NCBI GenBank assembly: GCA_027605045.1
Contig: JAQFWX010000048.1
Span: 297,898-361,897, forward strand
Length of the DNA stretch: 64,000 nucleotides
Reading direction: 5' to 3'
DNA from: Phallus indusiatus
Lineage: Eukaryota > Basidiomycota > Agaricomycetes > Phallales > Phallaceae
Of this stretch, positions 1 through 15,091 are shown in pieces (the stretch's first letter is position 1; every line of letters begins with the position of its first letter). The notes beneath the pieces were generated by a model that saw only the letters and a program-made list of their open reading frames with translations, was not told where the DNA came from and made no database searches. Both the position numbers and the translations under genes were made by a program.

Positions 1-32
1 CAGAATTACTGTTATTTCCTCCTGAGTTGCCA

Positions 33-1923
33 TTAAGAAGAATTCGCGGCACGATCATCTCTCGGCCGAGAAACATGATCAGCAGACGGATCTAACGTCG
101 AAGCTAAAGTCGACGTATCATCAGTCGACACAACCGCTCCAACAGACGACGTCGTCTCCGTAAAAGATGTAGACGTTTCCGAATCATCCGAAGCAGGATT
201 CTCCAAACCCAAACTTAACACTGATTGATCGCGGTCGTGATCGTCGCCAAGTTGAACACCCAGATAATCTTCTAATGCAGAATGTGTGTTGGTATTGTTA
301 TTGTTTTGGTGGTAGTTTTGGTTGTGATTTCTATTTCGGGTCGATGAAGTGGGTGTTCTAGATCTTGAGCGTTGTCGGAGAGTATCTGTGAAAGAAGAAC
401 CTGTTTCGAGCTGAGCCAGTGGGCTGAGGAGTTGTCGAACGGGTTTGAGATGGTAAAGTAGGGAATAAATTGCGAAGGGCAGGAGTGGATGAGATATTCC
501 GGGGTGGTCGATGATGGTGGGATGAATGAGAGTCCGTCTGAGACTGACGAACATCAGCGGTGTGAACGACACCTTGCACAACGACGATTGTGCCTGTTCC
601 TGTAGGAGGCAAAGGACGTCTTGCACCAGTATTAGCATTAGCGTTGGTATTAGCATTGGAGTTAGAGTTAGCATTTGCGTTGCTGCTCTGTGTCTGTGTT
701 CTCGCAGAAGTTTCGGGCTGTGAGACAGGTATCGACGGACTATTCAACACAGTTTAATATCGTCAAATATCTTGAAACTGTAAAAATCTACTTACGAACA
801 GACGTCAGGTTCGCTGATTGGTGGAACGACTGACACGATTTCTGTGTTATTGTCCAGGTTAGGTAATGCGGTGCTACTGGTCTCGCTGGATTGGCCGATA
901 CCACCCATCCACGAGCCGAGAGTATCCGAAAGTCGCGTGAAGGAGGAAGAGGAGAAGCAGGTTGTACAGCAATTGGGCAAACTGGTACTGGAGTTGGCGC
1001 GCGAGCTGCCTCGAGGACGCGATTTGAATGTACTTCTTCTTCTCCTTCTTTTTCTTTATCGTTCAACGGGGTAATAGAGTTGCCACTGAGCTCGGGAGGA
1101 CTATTAACATCATCTTTTGTATCATATTTAATAACGCTTGGCACTTCGTCTTGTTGGTGCTGTTGGTGCTGCTGTTCTTGTTGTTGCTGTTGTTGTTGGA
1201 GATTGCGTAACTCGTTAAGAACCTGTTCTGATAACGGCATTTCCTCGCCAGCTATTGGTAAATCTGAATCTAAGACTGGTGGCGGTTCGTCAAGTCTGTA
1301 AAGCCCGACACCTGGATATGTAGTAGCAGGTGTGGCGCTGTCACTTGGCGCTGCTGATACAGATTCATCGCGCGCTTTGCCCTTTTCTTTCATTTTTGTA
1401 GCTGGAGTTGGCGCTGGCGGTGCGGACAAGATGGCGGAGGACGGTCTTCGGACAGGTGTGGTGGAAGTTGGTGGAACGAAGACGGAGGTAGGTCTGGGTC
1501 TGCTCGGTCCACGTAGACCAGATCTCCAAAGACGATGATGACGAGAAGTGGGGAATGAGTTGGCATTACCCTCGCCTGCCAAACAGGTTTTAGATTACAA
1601 TGAAAAGAGAAAAAAGCGAAATCACAATGCGTACTTTGATGATGACTGTCTGACATCTCGACACTTGGTCTCGGTGATTGCTTTCTCAACGATGCAAAGT
1701 TCAATAAAGACTTTCTTTTCCCGGTGGCGGGGGACTGTGCAAGATCTGTCGCCATCGTCTCCTCTCTTACACCCCCAGAAGTGCCTGACGACTGAGGCTG
1801 GTTCGATGCTCCTTCAGATGACGGTGTTCGTCGAGCATCAGCATGAGAGTCGGATGTCTGAGCATGAAGAGAGCGAGATTGTTCAGTCTTTCGCTGTGAG
1901 AGCGCGGAATGCGAGTTGCCCAT
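33..1923 (-). CDS. Low-complexity, putatively N-myristoylated protein (partial at left edge; frame unresolved)
   Basis: The chosen start is the ATG at 1923, which opens with MGNSHSALS, a typical N-myristoylation signal (Gly2, Ser6). Exon 1 runs to 1635. A GTAC...CAG intron (1634-1576) joins it in phase to a second exon that contains a Gln-rich tract encoded near 1141-1200. Exon 2 ends at a perfect GTAAGT donor near 795. The third exon is unresolved. The phase set by that donor leads into the frame open down to 33, yet the other frame (358-750) looks more protein-like: Asn/Ala repeats, then PLPPTGTGTIVVVQGVVHTA. I associate that last motif loosely with fungal RING-finger proteins from memory and cannot verify it. 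No RING domain is seen; if present it lies beyond the left edge. It may be a real gene with an unusual splice, or a frameshifted one. Confidence 0.5.
1141..1200. repeat. CAG/CAA-type trinucleotide tract encoding poly-Gln
   Basis: The plus strand reads as interrupted TTG/CTG repeats. On the minus strand these are CAA/CAG codons giving a Gln run with scattered Glu and His inside exon 2 of the low-complexity protein. Tracts like this often vary in length between strains. Confidence 0.8.
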
Positions 1924-2307
1924 GAGGAGAGGGAGGAAAGGTGAATTGAGAGTGTTACCCAGAGACGAGAAAGAGTCAGATTTCAGGGTGGGTGGGTGAC
2001 GCACGACCGACTTGCGGCAGAAAAGCAGAAAACACGCTGAATGAGTGCCTCTTTTGGGTTCTTTTTTTTGAGCGATTGAAGATGCGGGGCTGAACAAGTG
2101 AATGTTTCCCCTCAAAAGTTGTGAAACTTGGGTGGAATATTAATATTATAAGTAGAAAAGTGAAGAAGTGGAGCTGGGAGGAGATGATGGTACAGAGAGC
2201 AGAGAGAGCGTTGTCTTTGTCGCAGCTTAGTGTGACGGCGCTTAATAGTTGTCTTTGGATTGGATTGGGCTGCTCCCTACAATTACAATTACAATTATAT
2301 CTCTGTT

Positions 2308-3798
2308 CTATAATGCTAATGCCTTCACGGCCATTTCCAATACGCCCTCTTTGGTTTTATTCCCTAAGGCGGAAGAACTTTATCAGAAAAAAAAACAACT
2401 GTATAGGTGATCCCGCCTATATCATCCACTCACCACCAATGAATCCGGACGCATGCACAAATATACATCCAGGAATCCCAGTCTTAGCGGAAAGTTCCTC
2501 ATCGCGTACGCCCTGCCATCTGAAATTCAAAAAATTTTTACACGGTCGGTTGAGCAGTAAGAGCAATAGGGAGACGTAAAAGGTTCCTTACTCTTCCGGC
2601 AGTGGCTGTCGGCTTTGGAAGCTTCCGGGATCAATGGGCACTGCTTGGATTCTCCATGCATTTGCAAATTCGTCCGGGTATAACACGTAAAAGGGTTTCT
2701 CATCGGATGACAGTGATAATTCCTCTTCGAGATCAAATAAATGCTCCTAGATAGAGATATGTCTCAGTTGCTTGCAAAGCAAGGATGGTTCCGAACAGAA
2801 GCACCTTCCATGGAGCAAAAGTGTTCAATAGCATGATTCTTCCGCTGCTGTGTATTTGCTGTCTATCTCGCAAAGAATCTTCCACGATACTACGAGCCGG
2901 TAACCAGGAGTAAGCGTAGGAATTCAGTCTGTCGATAAACTCGTCTCCAGTCAACTTTGAGGCTCGTTCAAAAAGATCCTGTGAAACAATGTGAATGCTG
3001 CAGAATACTAAGAATGCACGATACTGACATCAACATCTTTATCATCAACTTTATCACGCCAACTCGGATTAAGCCAACCAACACGACTACTCAAATCGGT
3101 ATGGATTTTATAGCGTGCCTCTCCTTCACTCTGCGAGATTCCGTTGTCAATTGCGTCGATGGGTTCGATGAAGACCTTTTATATCATTGATGTAGATATA
3201 TGATAACCAAAGAGAGCACGTACGCTATAAAGTTTCAAAAAAAGAGTCTGCACGTCCGGATGAGTGGATGATAGATTAAGTTGATTTGCGATGATTTCTC
3301 GTCCAAAATGTCTGTTGAATGTACAAATCAGAATAAAACACGACGTGAAGCGTCCCATAGACTTACTTGTAAACCAGCCCTGCACTGCTCAGTTTGATGG
3401 TAGTATGTTTGCCCTGACCAAAGACTTCCTCAAAGCCACGCTGGTGATGATCAAATCGCTGAGCCGCAACGTCGTAAACACCTCCAACATCGACTACAAT
3501 ATCACAAGCATTCAACTTGGCTGGATCTCTTGTCCTCAGGACATCTACATCCACATTTAGCCCGATACAGCTATTGAAAAGGCCCAAAGGGGAGACCAAC
3601 CCGCTTTTTCGTATGCCTTGGTTAACCGCAGAAGATAAACGGCAAGAGCCTCATCGCAATGAAAAGTCCCATTATGAGTTCCAATAACCTAGGAAAAGCA
3701 AGAAAAAAAAGGTCACAAATTGAGGCAACGATGAGAGTATAAAAACAAACCTTGCGCTCCATTCTCGCTCGCTTGCAAGCTGGCGGCTGTTCGGTCAT
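2308..3798 (-). CDS. MYG1: MYG1-family exonuclease (UPF0160, DHH-like), nine exons
   Basis: MYG1 proteins are DHH-like 3'-5' RNA exonucleases that act in nucleus and mitochondria. Translating across eight GT...AG introns gives about 339 residues in unbroken phase, close to the family's usual length. The N-terminus begins [16 protein letters not shown] (start ATG 3798), followed by the hallmark [19 protein letters not shown]. Next come [20 protein letters not shown] and RFDHHQRGF, the metal-binding DHH-like signature, at about residues 46-85. The C-terminal half has [42 protein letters not shown] and the typical ending EMAVKALAL before the stop at 2308-2310. All key motifs are present, so it is probably functional housekeeping sequence bordering the accessory genes. 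The 5' side faces a ~2.9-kb stretch with no confident gene. Confidence 0.93.
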
Positions 3799-6735
3799 AC
3801 CTCGGGGAATAGAATAGATCGTCGAAACGGGACAAGTCGAGTTGTAGAAAAAAGATTTGGAATGGATGTGTGTAGATGTCGACAAAGAGAGTAGTAAAGA
3901 AGACAAGTTTATCTTGGAAAGACGAGGAGGGCACCACAGCATCCAGATTTACTTTATTACCCGACCAGAATGGGGTCTATTGCCGTTCCGTTTGTAATTA
4001 TCGGGCACACAACCGATGTCTCTTTTTTTTTTACAGTTTCATTTTAAAAAAAAACGGTTTACGTATTCCTACTTTGTTACCGCTGATGTGAATAGTTTAT
4101 CTCACACTTTAGCAGATTCGCTCTATAAAAAAAATAAAAATAACCACGCGGCACCTTCTCAATTGAGGATCACTGACCTCAAATTTCAAATCTGCGGCAA
4201 TTTACAGGGATAAACTTGGTTAGTGCCCTGTCAATGCACCTGCTACTAATAATGTATAAAAAGTGCTCAACTGAGCTAGTAGCAATCATTGATAGAATAG
4301 TCACGATAAGCACAACCCGTTTCAATTCTTCTGTGGTGATTGAATGTCGGAATTCGGTTTTCTCCTTGTTTCCTTCCACTTCTTCTTAGATACGAACTGA
4401 GATGACTTTCAGGTTTCTTTTTCAACGCGCCGATCGGGCTAACCCAACGTTTTCCGACTATTGTATAGTTATGAGCACTGGCCATGTAAATGAAAAGAAG
4501 AGCAACGGTCCGTGTCATACGTACCGCGTACCGGCGCGGCTTGCATGACATCAAAAAGCTTGGGATCTTGTGCTCTCGAACTTCAATCGAGGCTGGCTTC
4601 GTCTAAGTACGTGGGCACTACAGACTGTCGTCGCTTGAAAATACTGCCAAAAAAAACCGAGATTGTATGTTCAAGATCCAGGACATGCCAAGACACAACA
4701 CCCTCAACTTTCGCGCCTCCTTTGAATTGACCCTAGCCTCCGAGTCGCACCAACGAGATATATACCCTCGCCAGGGTAGCCGCCATTTATGTATATCCCT
4801 TTCGCAAACGACTATGCAAATACTAGCCAATAGGAAAAGCAAGTCTATGATATACTGGGACTAATAGCCTGAGCGTTGTGCGGAAAACAGCTTGCAACTC
4901 ACAAAGACACGGCAAGCCTGACTCGGAGCCGCGGCGCGTTCAGCGATAAAGCGCCTTTGGGTCACCATCTCAACTTGAAGCTTGAAGCCCGGTGAGAACT
5001 CGTTGTGTTCTCATCGTTCGCTATATGGCCGTATTGTCCCGTTCTGGCCGAATCTGGATGAACCAGGATCCCATCCTGGAGGAATGTGCTCCCTTCTGGT
5101 CAACACAACTTGAAATAGATACATAAATAACATACATGAGTATACAAACTGAAGTTCGAAATTTTGTCGAAAATCTTGTGACGTCGAAGTGGACTTTGAT
5201 TCCGTTCGTGCACGGGTCACTTTTTTCTTCATTCACTCCTTTCCTTGCTACCACCACTACCACCACTACCGCGCTGTCGCTCCTGTTTATTGCGAAAGGC
5301 ATTCTTTATATTAAGCTAAGTACTATCCATTTGTAATGACAAGACAAACCAAAAAGCTAATCAAGGATTATAATCAGCACACCGTTACAGGCCTCGTTTC
5401 ATCCCCTCAACAAGGGCAGCAACCCTATGGAACTGCGCATACACTCATTTTGATCGAGGAATCAGGTGCGTATTGTTTTCTATCACTACGGATAAATGAG
5501 AAAACTAAGTGTTCGCATCGTTACGTCAAGACCTTGGATAGTTGTGGTGTCGCAGCCTTTCGACCCCCGTAATTGCACCAGGCTCGGTGCAACGCTTACG
5601 AAGATTTCTTTGTTAATGGAAGGTATTTTGAATCATATTGCTTTACCCTCCATTGGCTGACGGTTATGATATCCATTAAGGGTATGGAACTCTGGGCTAC
5701 ACCGCATGCATGAAAATTCTGGTACGTGTTTTTTTTTCCTTCTCAGCAGCTCAGAGACCTCTGACCTCTTTTCTTCAGATTCTGAACTCTTTATTCACTC
5801 AGAAATGTCATGCTCAGAACAACGTGTAGTACAGTAGATGTAAATAGAATCAATAGTAATACTAATAATAATAATAATTGTGGTGAATATATAGTAGGAA
5901 TATGAAGCGGGAACAATGTCAACAGACGAAGTGATCGGCCGACCGAAAGTACCACAACGCGCACAAATCTAGCAGATTGCTCATCTGGTATTGTATCCAC
6001 TTTTCGTGCTCCGTCAGGCGACTTCTGTACGACAGATCGGACCCTAAGTCACACAATGACAACATAACGAGTTTTCACCGGGCTTGAAGCCTCAAGAGCC
6101 TCAAGATATGTAGACGAGCCTCCCTCTCCTAATATAGCCAAGGCCTTCCTGCCATTCCTCGCAGACGAATTTGATGATAGGATTAAAGTATGGTTACTTT
6201 GAAAGCTGCAAGCTGCCGTGTCAGCGTTATAGCCAATACGGAAAAAGGGAGAGTTGTCCACTGGGTGTAAAAGTCATCTGACCTGCGCTTTGGCTTTAAT
6301 AGTACGCGCAGTTGATGGGTGAATAGTTGAGAAAAGCCTTAGCCTCAGCCTCAGCCTTGGAACGAGTGGCCACGGCCGTTCTGACAAAGTCCAAAAAACC
6401 ATCCCCGCCACTATGTATTCCTCCCGAATCCATATGATTCTTCCTTTTTGGTGTGTGTCCAGTTTATTTATACCATTTTAGGTTGAATACATAGACATTT
6501 ATGTGCATTTGGAAAGTATAAGATGCTATCGCTACCCAATGACAATCAACACTCATGGTGTTCCCCAGCCAAAGAGTGTCACAAATCCTACCAAATGGCC
6601 TTTGCCATGGTCTATCAATGAATATCTGTAGCCAAGCAACAAGCTAAGAGGCTCCTATAGTGAGTGATTTACACGATTTGGACAATACTTCTCTTCTGCC
6701 ATGGAATACCATTCTGTCTATATAATTTATTCGTC
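3799..6735. other. Long stretch without a confident gene; small ORFs only
   Basis: No conserved family is recognisable in this ~2.9 kb. Small open frames occur on both strands, for example 5336-5572 on plus. On minus, an ATG at 6433 opens 45 codons rich in Lys-Ala-Glu, and a second open frame at 6049-6261 lies just downstream; they could be exons of one small gene but I found no splice pair with matching phase. An (AAT)n microsatellite lies at about 5861-5878. The stretch separates MYG1 from the zinc-finger gene and probably holds both promoters. Confidence 0.4.
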
Positions 6736-7589
6736 ATGCAGATGAACCTACGCTCATTCCACATCTCAGAAGCAGTAAGCACATATTCTCCCTATTCCTT
6801 TTTCTCTATCTGTCTAAATATGAATCTCACTCTCATCACTAGTGTCGTCTAAGTGGACAGTCGAGGACGTATTCAAGTTGCAACAAATCACTGGCGTGAT
6901 TTCCGTGTTTGGAACCGAGTTTCAAGTTCCAAAGACTTTGCAAGAATTGGGTATGAAACCCAAACCGGTACCTTTCTTAGACAATGGTATTTTAGAGGTC
7001 AGATCGATATTTTCCTTTTTTTTGAGTGACATGTAAACAAGCTAAATGCATTTCATCAGGTGTTGCCAGAACACGATATCCATATTTGTCTGGAGAAGGC
7101 TCCAATTTACGCTCCAATGGGCTTGATCCCTTTCGTTGCCCAGTGTCCCGAGAGTGGAAAATTTTATCCATTGATGCCTGGATGTTCGCATGAGGTCTTG
7201 TTCAATGAACCTTTGGATGTTTTGGTTCATCTTTACCAAGAACACCTGGCACGCGTCTCGAAGAACTATTTCTGTCTTAAATGGTGTGTTACTTCTCCTG
7301 CGCATCCATCATACATATATATAAATTTGACCCAAACTTTTACTTGGACGCAGCGCAAACGATCCTCACAATTCCAGTGCCCAGTTCAAGAAATCCGCAG
7401 AGGCTAAACGACACAGCAAAACTGAAAATGAAGGGGCGGTCAATATTTGCAAAGTCTGGTATAAAATATTTAATTTTCCTCCTGCTACCTTTTCCTCAGC
7501 TCAATCTCTTACTTGCAAACATTTTTAGTTATAAAAAATTTAAAAGGAAAGATGCTCTTGATAATCACGTTCGGAGTAATCACTGTTAG
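6736..7589 (+). CDS. C2H2-type zinc-finger protein
   Basis: At least five exons can be joined in phase. The first starts at ATG 6736 (or 6742) and ends at 6774 before GTAAGC. The second starts at 6854 (TGGACA). The third continues with GILEVLPEHDIHICLEKAP, so the protein is about 200 residues. The last two exons encode a degenerate finger (FCLKC...KRHSKTEN) followed by a clear C2H2-type finger, ICKVCYKKFKRKDALDNHVR, ending SNHC and stop at 7587-7589. The second finger has Cys-x2-Cys, then His-x4-His. The N-terminal ~120 residues match nothing I recognise. A nuclear nucleic-acid-binding role is inferred from the finger alone. The 5' end is the least certain part, because the reading frame stays open further upstream. 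Confidence 0.6.
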
Positions 7590-9227
7590 CTCTGAATCAT
7601 AATTCAAATTTTGGAGGATAAAGAAAGCTCCTAAAGACAAGGGTTAATAGATAGTTTGTGAATTGTAAGTCGAAATTTTTCACCTGCAAGTGACTTGGCT
7701 AATGGATAAAACGGACAAAAGTTGTGATTGAATTGGATTACATTTTAGAGCGTAGAATCTAGAGTGTACTAGAATGTCATTGTGTTACTATGTAGTTTCC
7801 CTGTCATATGTTTTTGATATGTTTTTCGATAGACTGTGTTTTGCATTACAGGCTACCGGCCCTTTCTACCAGAAGAACATCCGAGACCTACACCGCGCCG
7901 TTTTATATTATATTGCCAGTGAGGAGAGGATATACTCAGTATTTAGTAAACAAGTCTAAACACAAGCGCCACATCACCACAGTGATTTCAATGCATTTGG
8001 TGTATGATCCCTACGGTTTAAGTACCCCGCAACTCCATACAGGACTTGAAGCTTATAATCCGGGCTTTAGACAGTCCATGATCGGCTTCGTAAATGCGGA
8101 AATAGTACCCTGCTCAATTGATCAAAGGACCTACAGTGCCTTGGGGTGATGAGAATATGAGGAACCTGAATGACTATAGCACCACATTGGATATATATGG
8201 AACAAAGCGTGTTATCTAACACAGGCACTTTCAAGAGGATCCCGATACAGGTAGAACCCGAATGTTTTTTTTTTGGACAGAAAATTGGAAATTTTGACCC
8301 TGTTGCTGGGTTTTTTTTTACCATTTTTGAGAAATTTTTAAAAAGATGCCCCGAATTTTTTTGCACATTTTACAGAGTTCACCTCATGTACCCAGTTTTT
8401 TTGCCTGTACTGATAGAGGGCTTGTGGGGGAAGGGTGAAGTCGGTTTTTGCTTGTTGTAAAGTATGAGTCAGCGGGTTCGTATGACGGACGGTTCGAAGC
8501 TCTGACATGATTTTGAATTTTTACCAAAGGCCGGAATGAAAATTTGGAAAAGCTGCCGTGCAAAAGCCGTACGTTGAAAGACTTCTGGGAAAATCCTCAA
8601 AAATTTTACTGGGCAAAACACCCCAAAAGCGACAAAAAAAAATCCGGCCTCTGTATGTATTATTAGGGATCTTCTTTCACGCTGGAATGAAATGACGAAA
8701 TGAGTATACGAAACTGAATTTGGATAAGAAATCACAACTCAATATTCACGCGAGACTCGGAGATGTGACTTGAAAGTGCCAAACTAGCGCACAAGTACGA
8801 CTCGTCGCAGCTTGAGCGGAGCAATTCATTTAGTCGTTCATCACCCTCACGGTATTTTTAAGTAGACCGGTCCGAACACTTTCACCGGTATCATTTGAGC
8901 TGTACATATGGGCTCGACCCTTCAGCTTCGTGTTCCATCATTCTCAATTTGATCAGCAGTTGAATTCAAGTAATGGATTATACTGTATTGTTCCATATTG
9001 TGAACTTGTGAAGGGACGGAATCATGATATGTACATATATGTACGTTACTTAATAAAAGTAATTAACATTGCCTAATTATTCTACAATATTTAAAAGTAT
9101 CTTGGAAGTTAAAATGTCCACGATTTTATTGCAACATCGAAAAGGTGACAGCTGGAAGCTCGGACATTAAACAAGAATCGAGTGAAAAAACTTGAAACCT
9201 GAGGATATGCTACATTAGAAACATAAT
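7590..9227. other. No confident gene; AT-rich, homopolymer-bearing stretch
   Basis: Short open frames (for example 7808-8149 plus) have no recognisable domain. 8245-8656 is rich in T and A homopolymers and may be a degenerate fold-back repeat (separate entry). 8740-9227 holds the 3' flank of the minus-strand GMC gene that ends at 9228; nothing else is seen. Confidence 0.4.
8245..8656. repeat. Possible degenerate fold-back element
   Basis: The stretch begins ATACAG and ends CTGTAT. Its two halves show loosely complementary order: a long T run near 8265-8274 against an A run near 8633-8642, and TTTTTGAGAAATTTTT near 8323 against a CTCAAAAATTTT stretch near 8593. The match is imperfect and partly driven by low complexity, so this is only a candidate MITE-like remnant. 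No target-site duplication was confirmed. Confidence 0.25.
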
Positions 9228-11843
<2,616 letters not shown>

Positions 11844-12661
11844 CCTGAATGGGCACGGGGTAGTGGATACCGGTTATTGGACAATGGGGGGCTGAGAAGA
11901 TAGAAGACGTCTCAAGAGATCAGCATTAAATACCTTTTCCTGATGTTCTTGAATAGATTCTGGACCTGAGAAACTGGTACCGAGGTTCCGAGTTGATTAG
12001 CAAATGTTTTAGTACGGGGTTCCCTGTCTTTGCACTGAGGACCTAGTTTTATAGATTGATCAACAGACCAGCCATGAAACTGTTATTGATATTTCCGAGG
12101 GTAAATTATGATCGGTTAGCACTTCGGGATGATTTCGCAAATATTCTTGCAACAAAGAAACCGAAACTTGTCTACTTCTGGTGTAACTAGATCCACATTT
12201 ACAGGAGATCGCTAAGCATGTTTGAGATCCATCAACCTAATTCAAATATTGTATATCTTTAGCACACCTGTTCAGATGTTGCTTAGCGCCAGTTGATTCA
12301 GAGTCGCAGCCGTTCCTTGATATTGATGTTAACTGATGGAGAAACAATTCACCGTTGCCGAGTGCGTCTTAGCTGAAAGTTGATATTGGGAACATAAATA
12401 TATTACTAAAACAGCACCACATGAGCTGCGGGGGGCGTTCTCACGTACACATGTAAGGTGGTCACTAGGACCAGTGACAGACAAAGTGATACGTAAATCT
12501 TCGTATCTAAAGCACATATCGTCGTTCCGTAACACATGAAATATAAAAATATCGTCGTACAGTTCAACCTCCATCAACGTCGTCATTTCATTAGAGGAGA
12601 TTTCCCAACATCTTCTCGGAAAAGCGGGGTACATCTTCTCGCGTACGTATACGGGAGACGT
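11844..12661. other. Intergenic region between P450 3' end and GMC 1 promoter
   Basis: This 0.8-kb gap holds the upstream region of the minus-strand GMC 1 gene, with a TATA-like TATTTAAT on the minus strand (plus 11924-11931), and the downstream region of the minus-strand P450. The open frame at 12329-12634 has no recognisable domain and I treat it as non-coding. Confidence 0.4.
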
Positions 12662-15091
12662 TCATTGCAATCGATCTATCGTCTCACTCAAAATGGACTC
12701 TGCTTCTGGGAACCTGTAATCGATGTTACAATCGCAAGGTAAGGGTCGCCTGTTAATGTACACAATAAGCACAGCCATCTCAATTAGATGCAGCTTAGGG
12801 CACGCACACAAGAAGACCCTCGAAAAGACTGTCCTCAAGACCCGGAAGAATTGGTTTGCCATTAGCATCTAATTTGGGCGTTATGCGTAAAGCCCAAAGC
12901 ATGCAGGCGACTTCAATGAACAACGAATTTTTAGCGACATATCGTCCAATACAAATCCTATGTGGCATTTTAGAAGTGAGTAAAAATAGGTCCGATGTAT
13001 ATCTCACCGCTTGCCAAATCCCTAGGGAAATGATGTGAAAAGAGGAATTTAGAAGTGCTTTCTTTCCGGACCGGAGTTCTACTCACAAATGTAACATGAC
13101 CTGAGAGAAGACAATGTCGGTAATCTCGTCGAAGCAAGGAGAGTGGGAAGACACCAACCGTCAGGACATTCTGGACGTATGATAATTTTGCCATCGTCAG
13201 TCAGGTGTCGTCTTGGATTGAAAGTTGCGGCGTCAGAGCCCTTAATAAAAAAGTATTAAAGTTTTGCGTTAATGAATGGTTAAAAGGATTTACATGAACT
13301 TTAGGATCATGGTTCATTCCCCTTGGATGTGGTTAGTAAATGGATAGTAAAGCAACACATGTAAGCATGAGAATAAACACACACCAAACGTTCGGCAAGC
13401 AGACAGAACCCTTGGGAATAAAATAACCTTGATATATATCGTCCTATCCAAAATCAGGCCAAAGTTGCATGATGATATGAGTCGCTTACTTCTGTCGTGA
13501 TGTGCGGAAGACCTTAAAAAGCACGTAAGAGAGATGCGACGATTAAGCGAAAAACATTCCGACACGTACTTAAGGGGACCATAGGGCGCCATCGGAGAAC
13601 TTCACGAATCAGGGCTTCGATGTATACAAGGTTATCACGATCCTCCCATGTAGGGAGCCGGTCACGGCCTACGACGGAATCAAGCTCCTTGTGCGCCTCC
13701 TGTTGAACCTCCGGGAATTGCAATAGTGCGATCATGAGCCACATTAAACTAGCGACTGTCTGGGGATGTCTCGTGAGCATTTGATTGTTAACAACAAACA
13801 TATGGCATACTGTGTCAGTTCCAGCAACGCTAAGCAAAGTATCGTGTCAGAGACGATCCAAAAGTTTGAAATTTAACGGACCATATAGTGCCTGAGAGCC
13901 AAGCCGCTTGATGATCATCTAGACCATGTCGCTGGGCTTGCTTTACTAAATTCGAGGTGAAGCAAGGTTGTTCATTTCCATGTAACTAAAAAGAGTAAGA
14001 AAAGCTGATCAGGCACAAGACAAATGATGACATACAACACCATCTTTGACGGCTTCATATAGGTCTTCAAAATTCTTGTTATCCTGCTTATACCAAGCTT
14101 CGGCTTGTCGCTTCCAGGGTGCAATAGCATTGGGTAAATTTCTCATCCAAGGAAACAGGTCGACAAAGTATACGCCAGGAATAGCAGCCCGGATGATTCT
14201 GGCAATGAAGTCCGCAAATTGTGGCATAGTTTTCTCTAGTGGCGTGTTGGCCCCATACGTAAACTGGATTGCAGCCGTTGCTGTACATCTTTGTTCAGAC
14301 GTTAACAAAGCGTAACATGTAAAAGTAGCGGAGTGACGTACTTTCTCATCGCCGTTTCCCATTTGTTTGGTTCTGTCGCCAGGTCTTTGACGAGGTTAAG
14401 AGCGCATTGAGTCTGAACAGGATAATACGCGGTCGCAGCTTGTATATTTACGCCTTCATAGCCTGCCTTTCGCATTCGACGCCATCTTGCAAAGGAAAGT
14501 TGAGTATTGCGGGCGCGCGCATTTGCCCGGAACAATGCTTACAAATCATTGTACTTGATGAAGATTGAGAAGAGCCCTCCACACATTATATCACAAGCGG
14601 CTGTTAAAGGTAATCAATCTTTTCGAGCAAAAGTCGTATGAACGATATTAATAGTACCTATCCAATTTGGTCGAGAACTATAGATATCTGCGCGTCGTTC
14701 TAACAAATCGGCTGCAATTTCATGGCTGTTAATGATTATGATGGGTTGGTTGGCAACGTGAATATATATGAGATCGCCTATGAAGAGTTACTCCAAGAAT
14801 TTATGATGTGTTGCTGAGGAACGAACCGTATTTCTTTCGCCATTGGGTGAAGGTGAGCCAAGCGTCCTTGTAAATCTGTAAAGCATTTCCGATGAAAGGC
14901 AGACCTGGCGGGCCAGGAGGTAGTCTCTTTGTACTCGTTCTCTTTTTGAAGAAAGTAAATCCACTATAGAGAGATGCTAAAAAGCCCACAGTCGCGACGG
15001 TTTGTAGCAAGAGACCGCGTTCAGAAAGTTTTAAACGTTCCAAAGGCAAAAACTGGTATACAGAAGATGAGCTCATAATTCCGTTAATCAT
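12662..15091 (-). CDS. Cytochrome P450 (microsomal, intact)
   Basis: P450s are ER-anchored heme monooxygenases that hydroxylate hydrophobic substrates. Start ATG is 15091 (a second Met at 15076). An N-terminal hydrophobic segment precedes the proline hinge LPPGPPGLPFIGNAL. The I-helix AGTDTTVASLMWLM is restored when the GTATGC...CAG intron near 13810 is removed. The ExxR motif is EALIREVLRWRP. The heme loop is assembled over three exons: ...HVTF, then a 14-nt micro-exon, then ICIGR, giving FGFGKRICIGR with the Cys ligand intact. The last intron joins a C-terminal tail with RPLPCDCNIDYRFPEAE and the stop at 12662-12664. All signature motifs are present, so it is probably active. I cannot assign a CYP family. 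It lies between two GMC genes and shares a 0.66-kb divergent promoter with GMC 2, consistent with co-regulation in a terpenoid cluster. Confidence 0.88.

Noticed and set aside
844..1301. Plus-strand frames with Cys/Leu runs near 1 kb
   Set aside because: They are antisense shadows of the poly-Gln exon on the minus strand.
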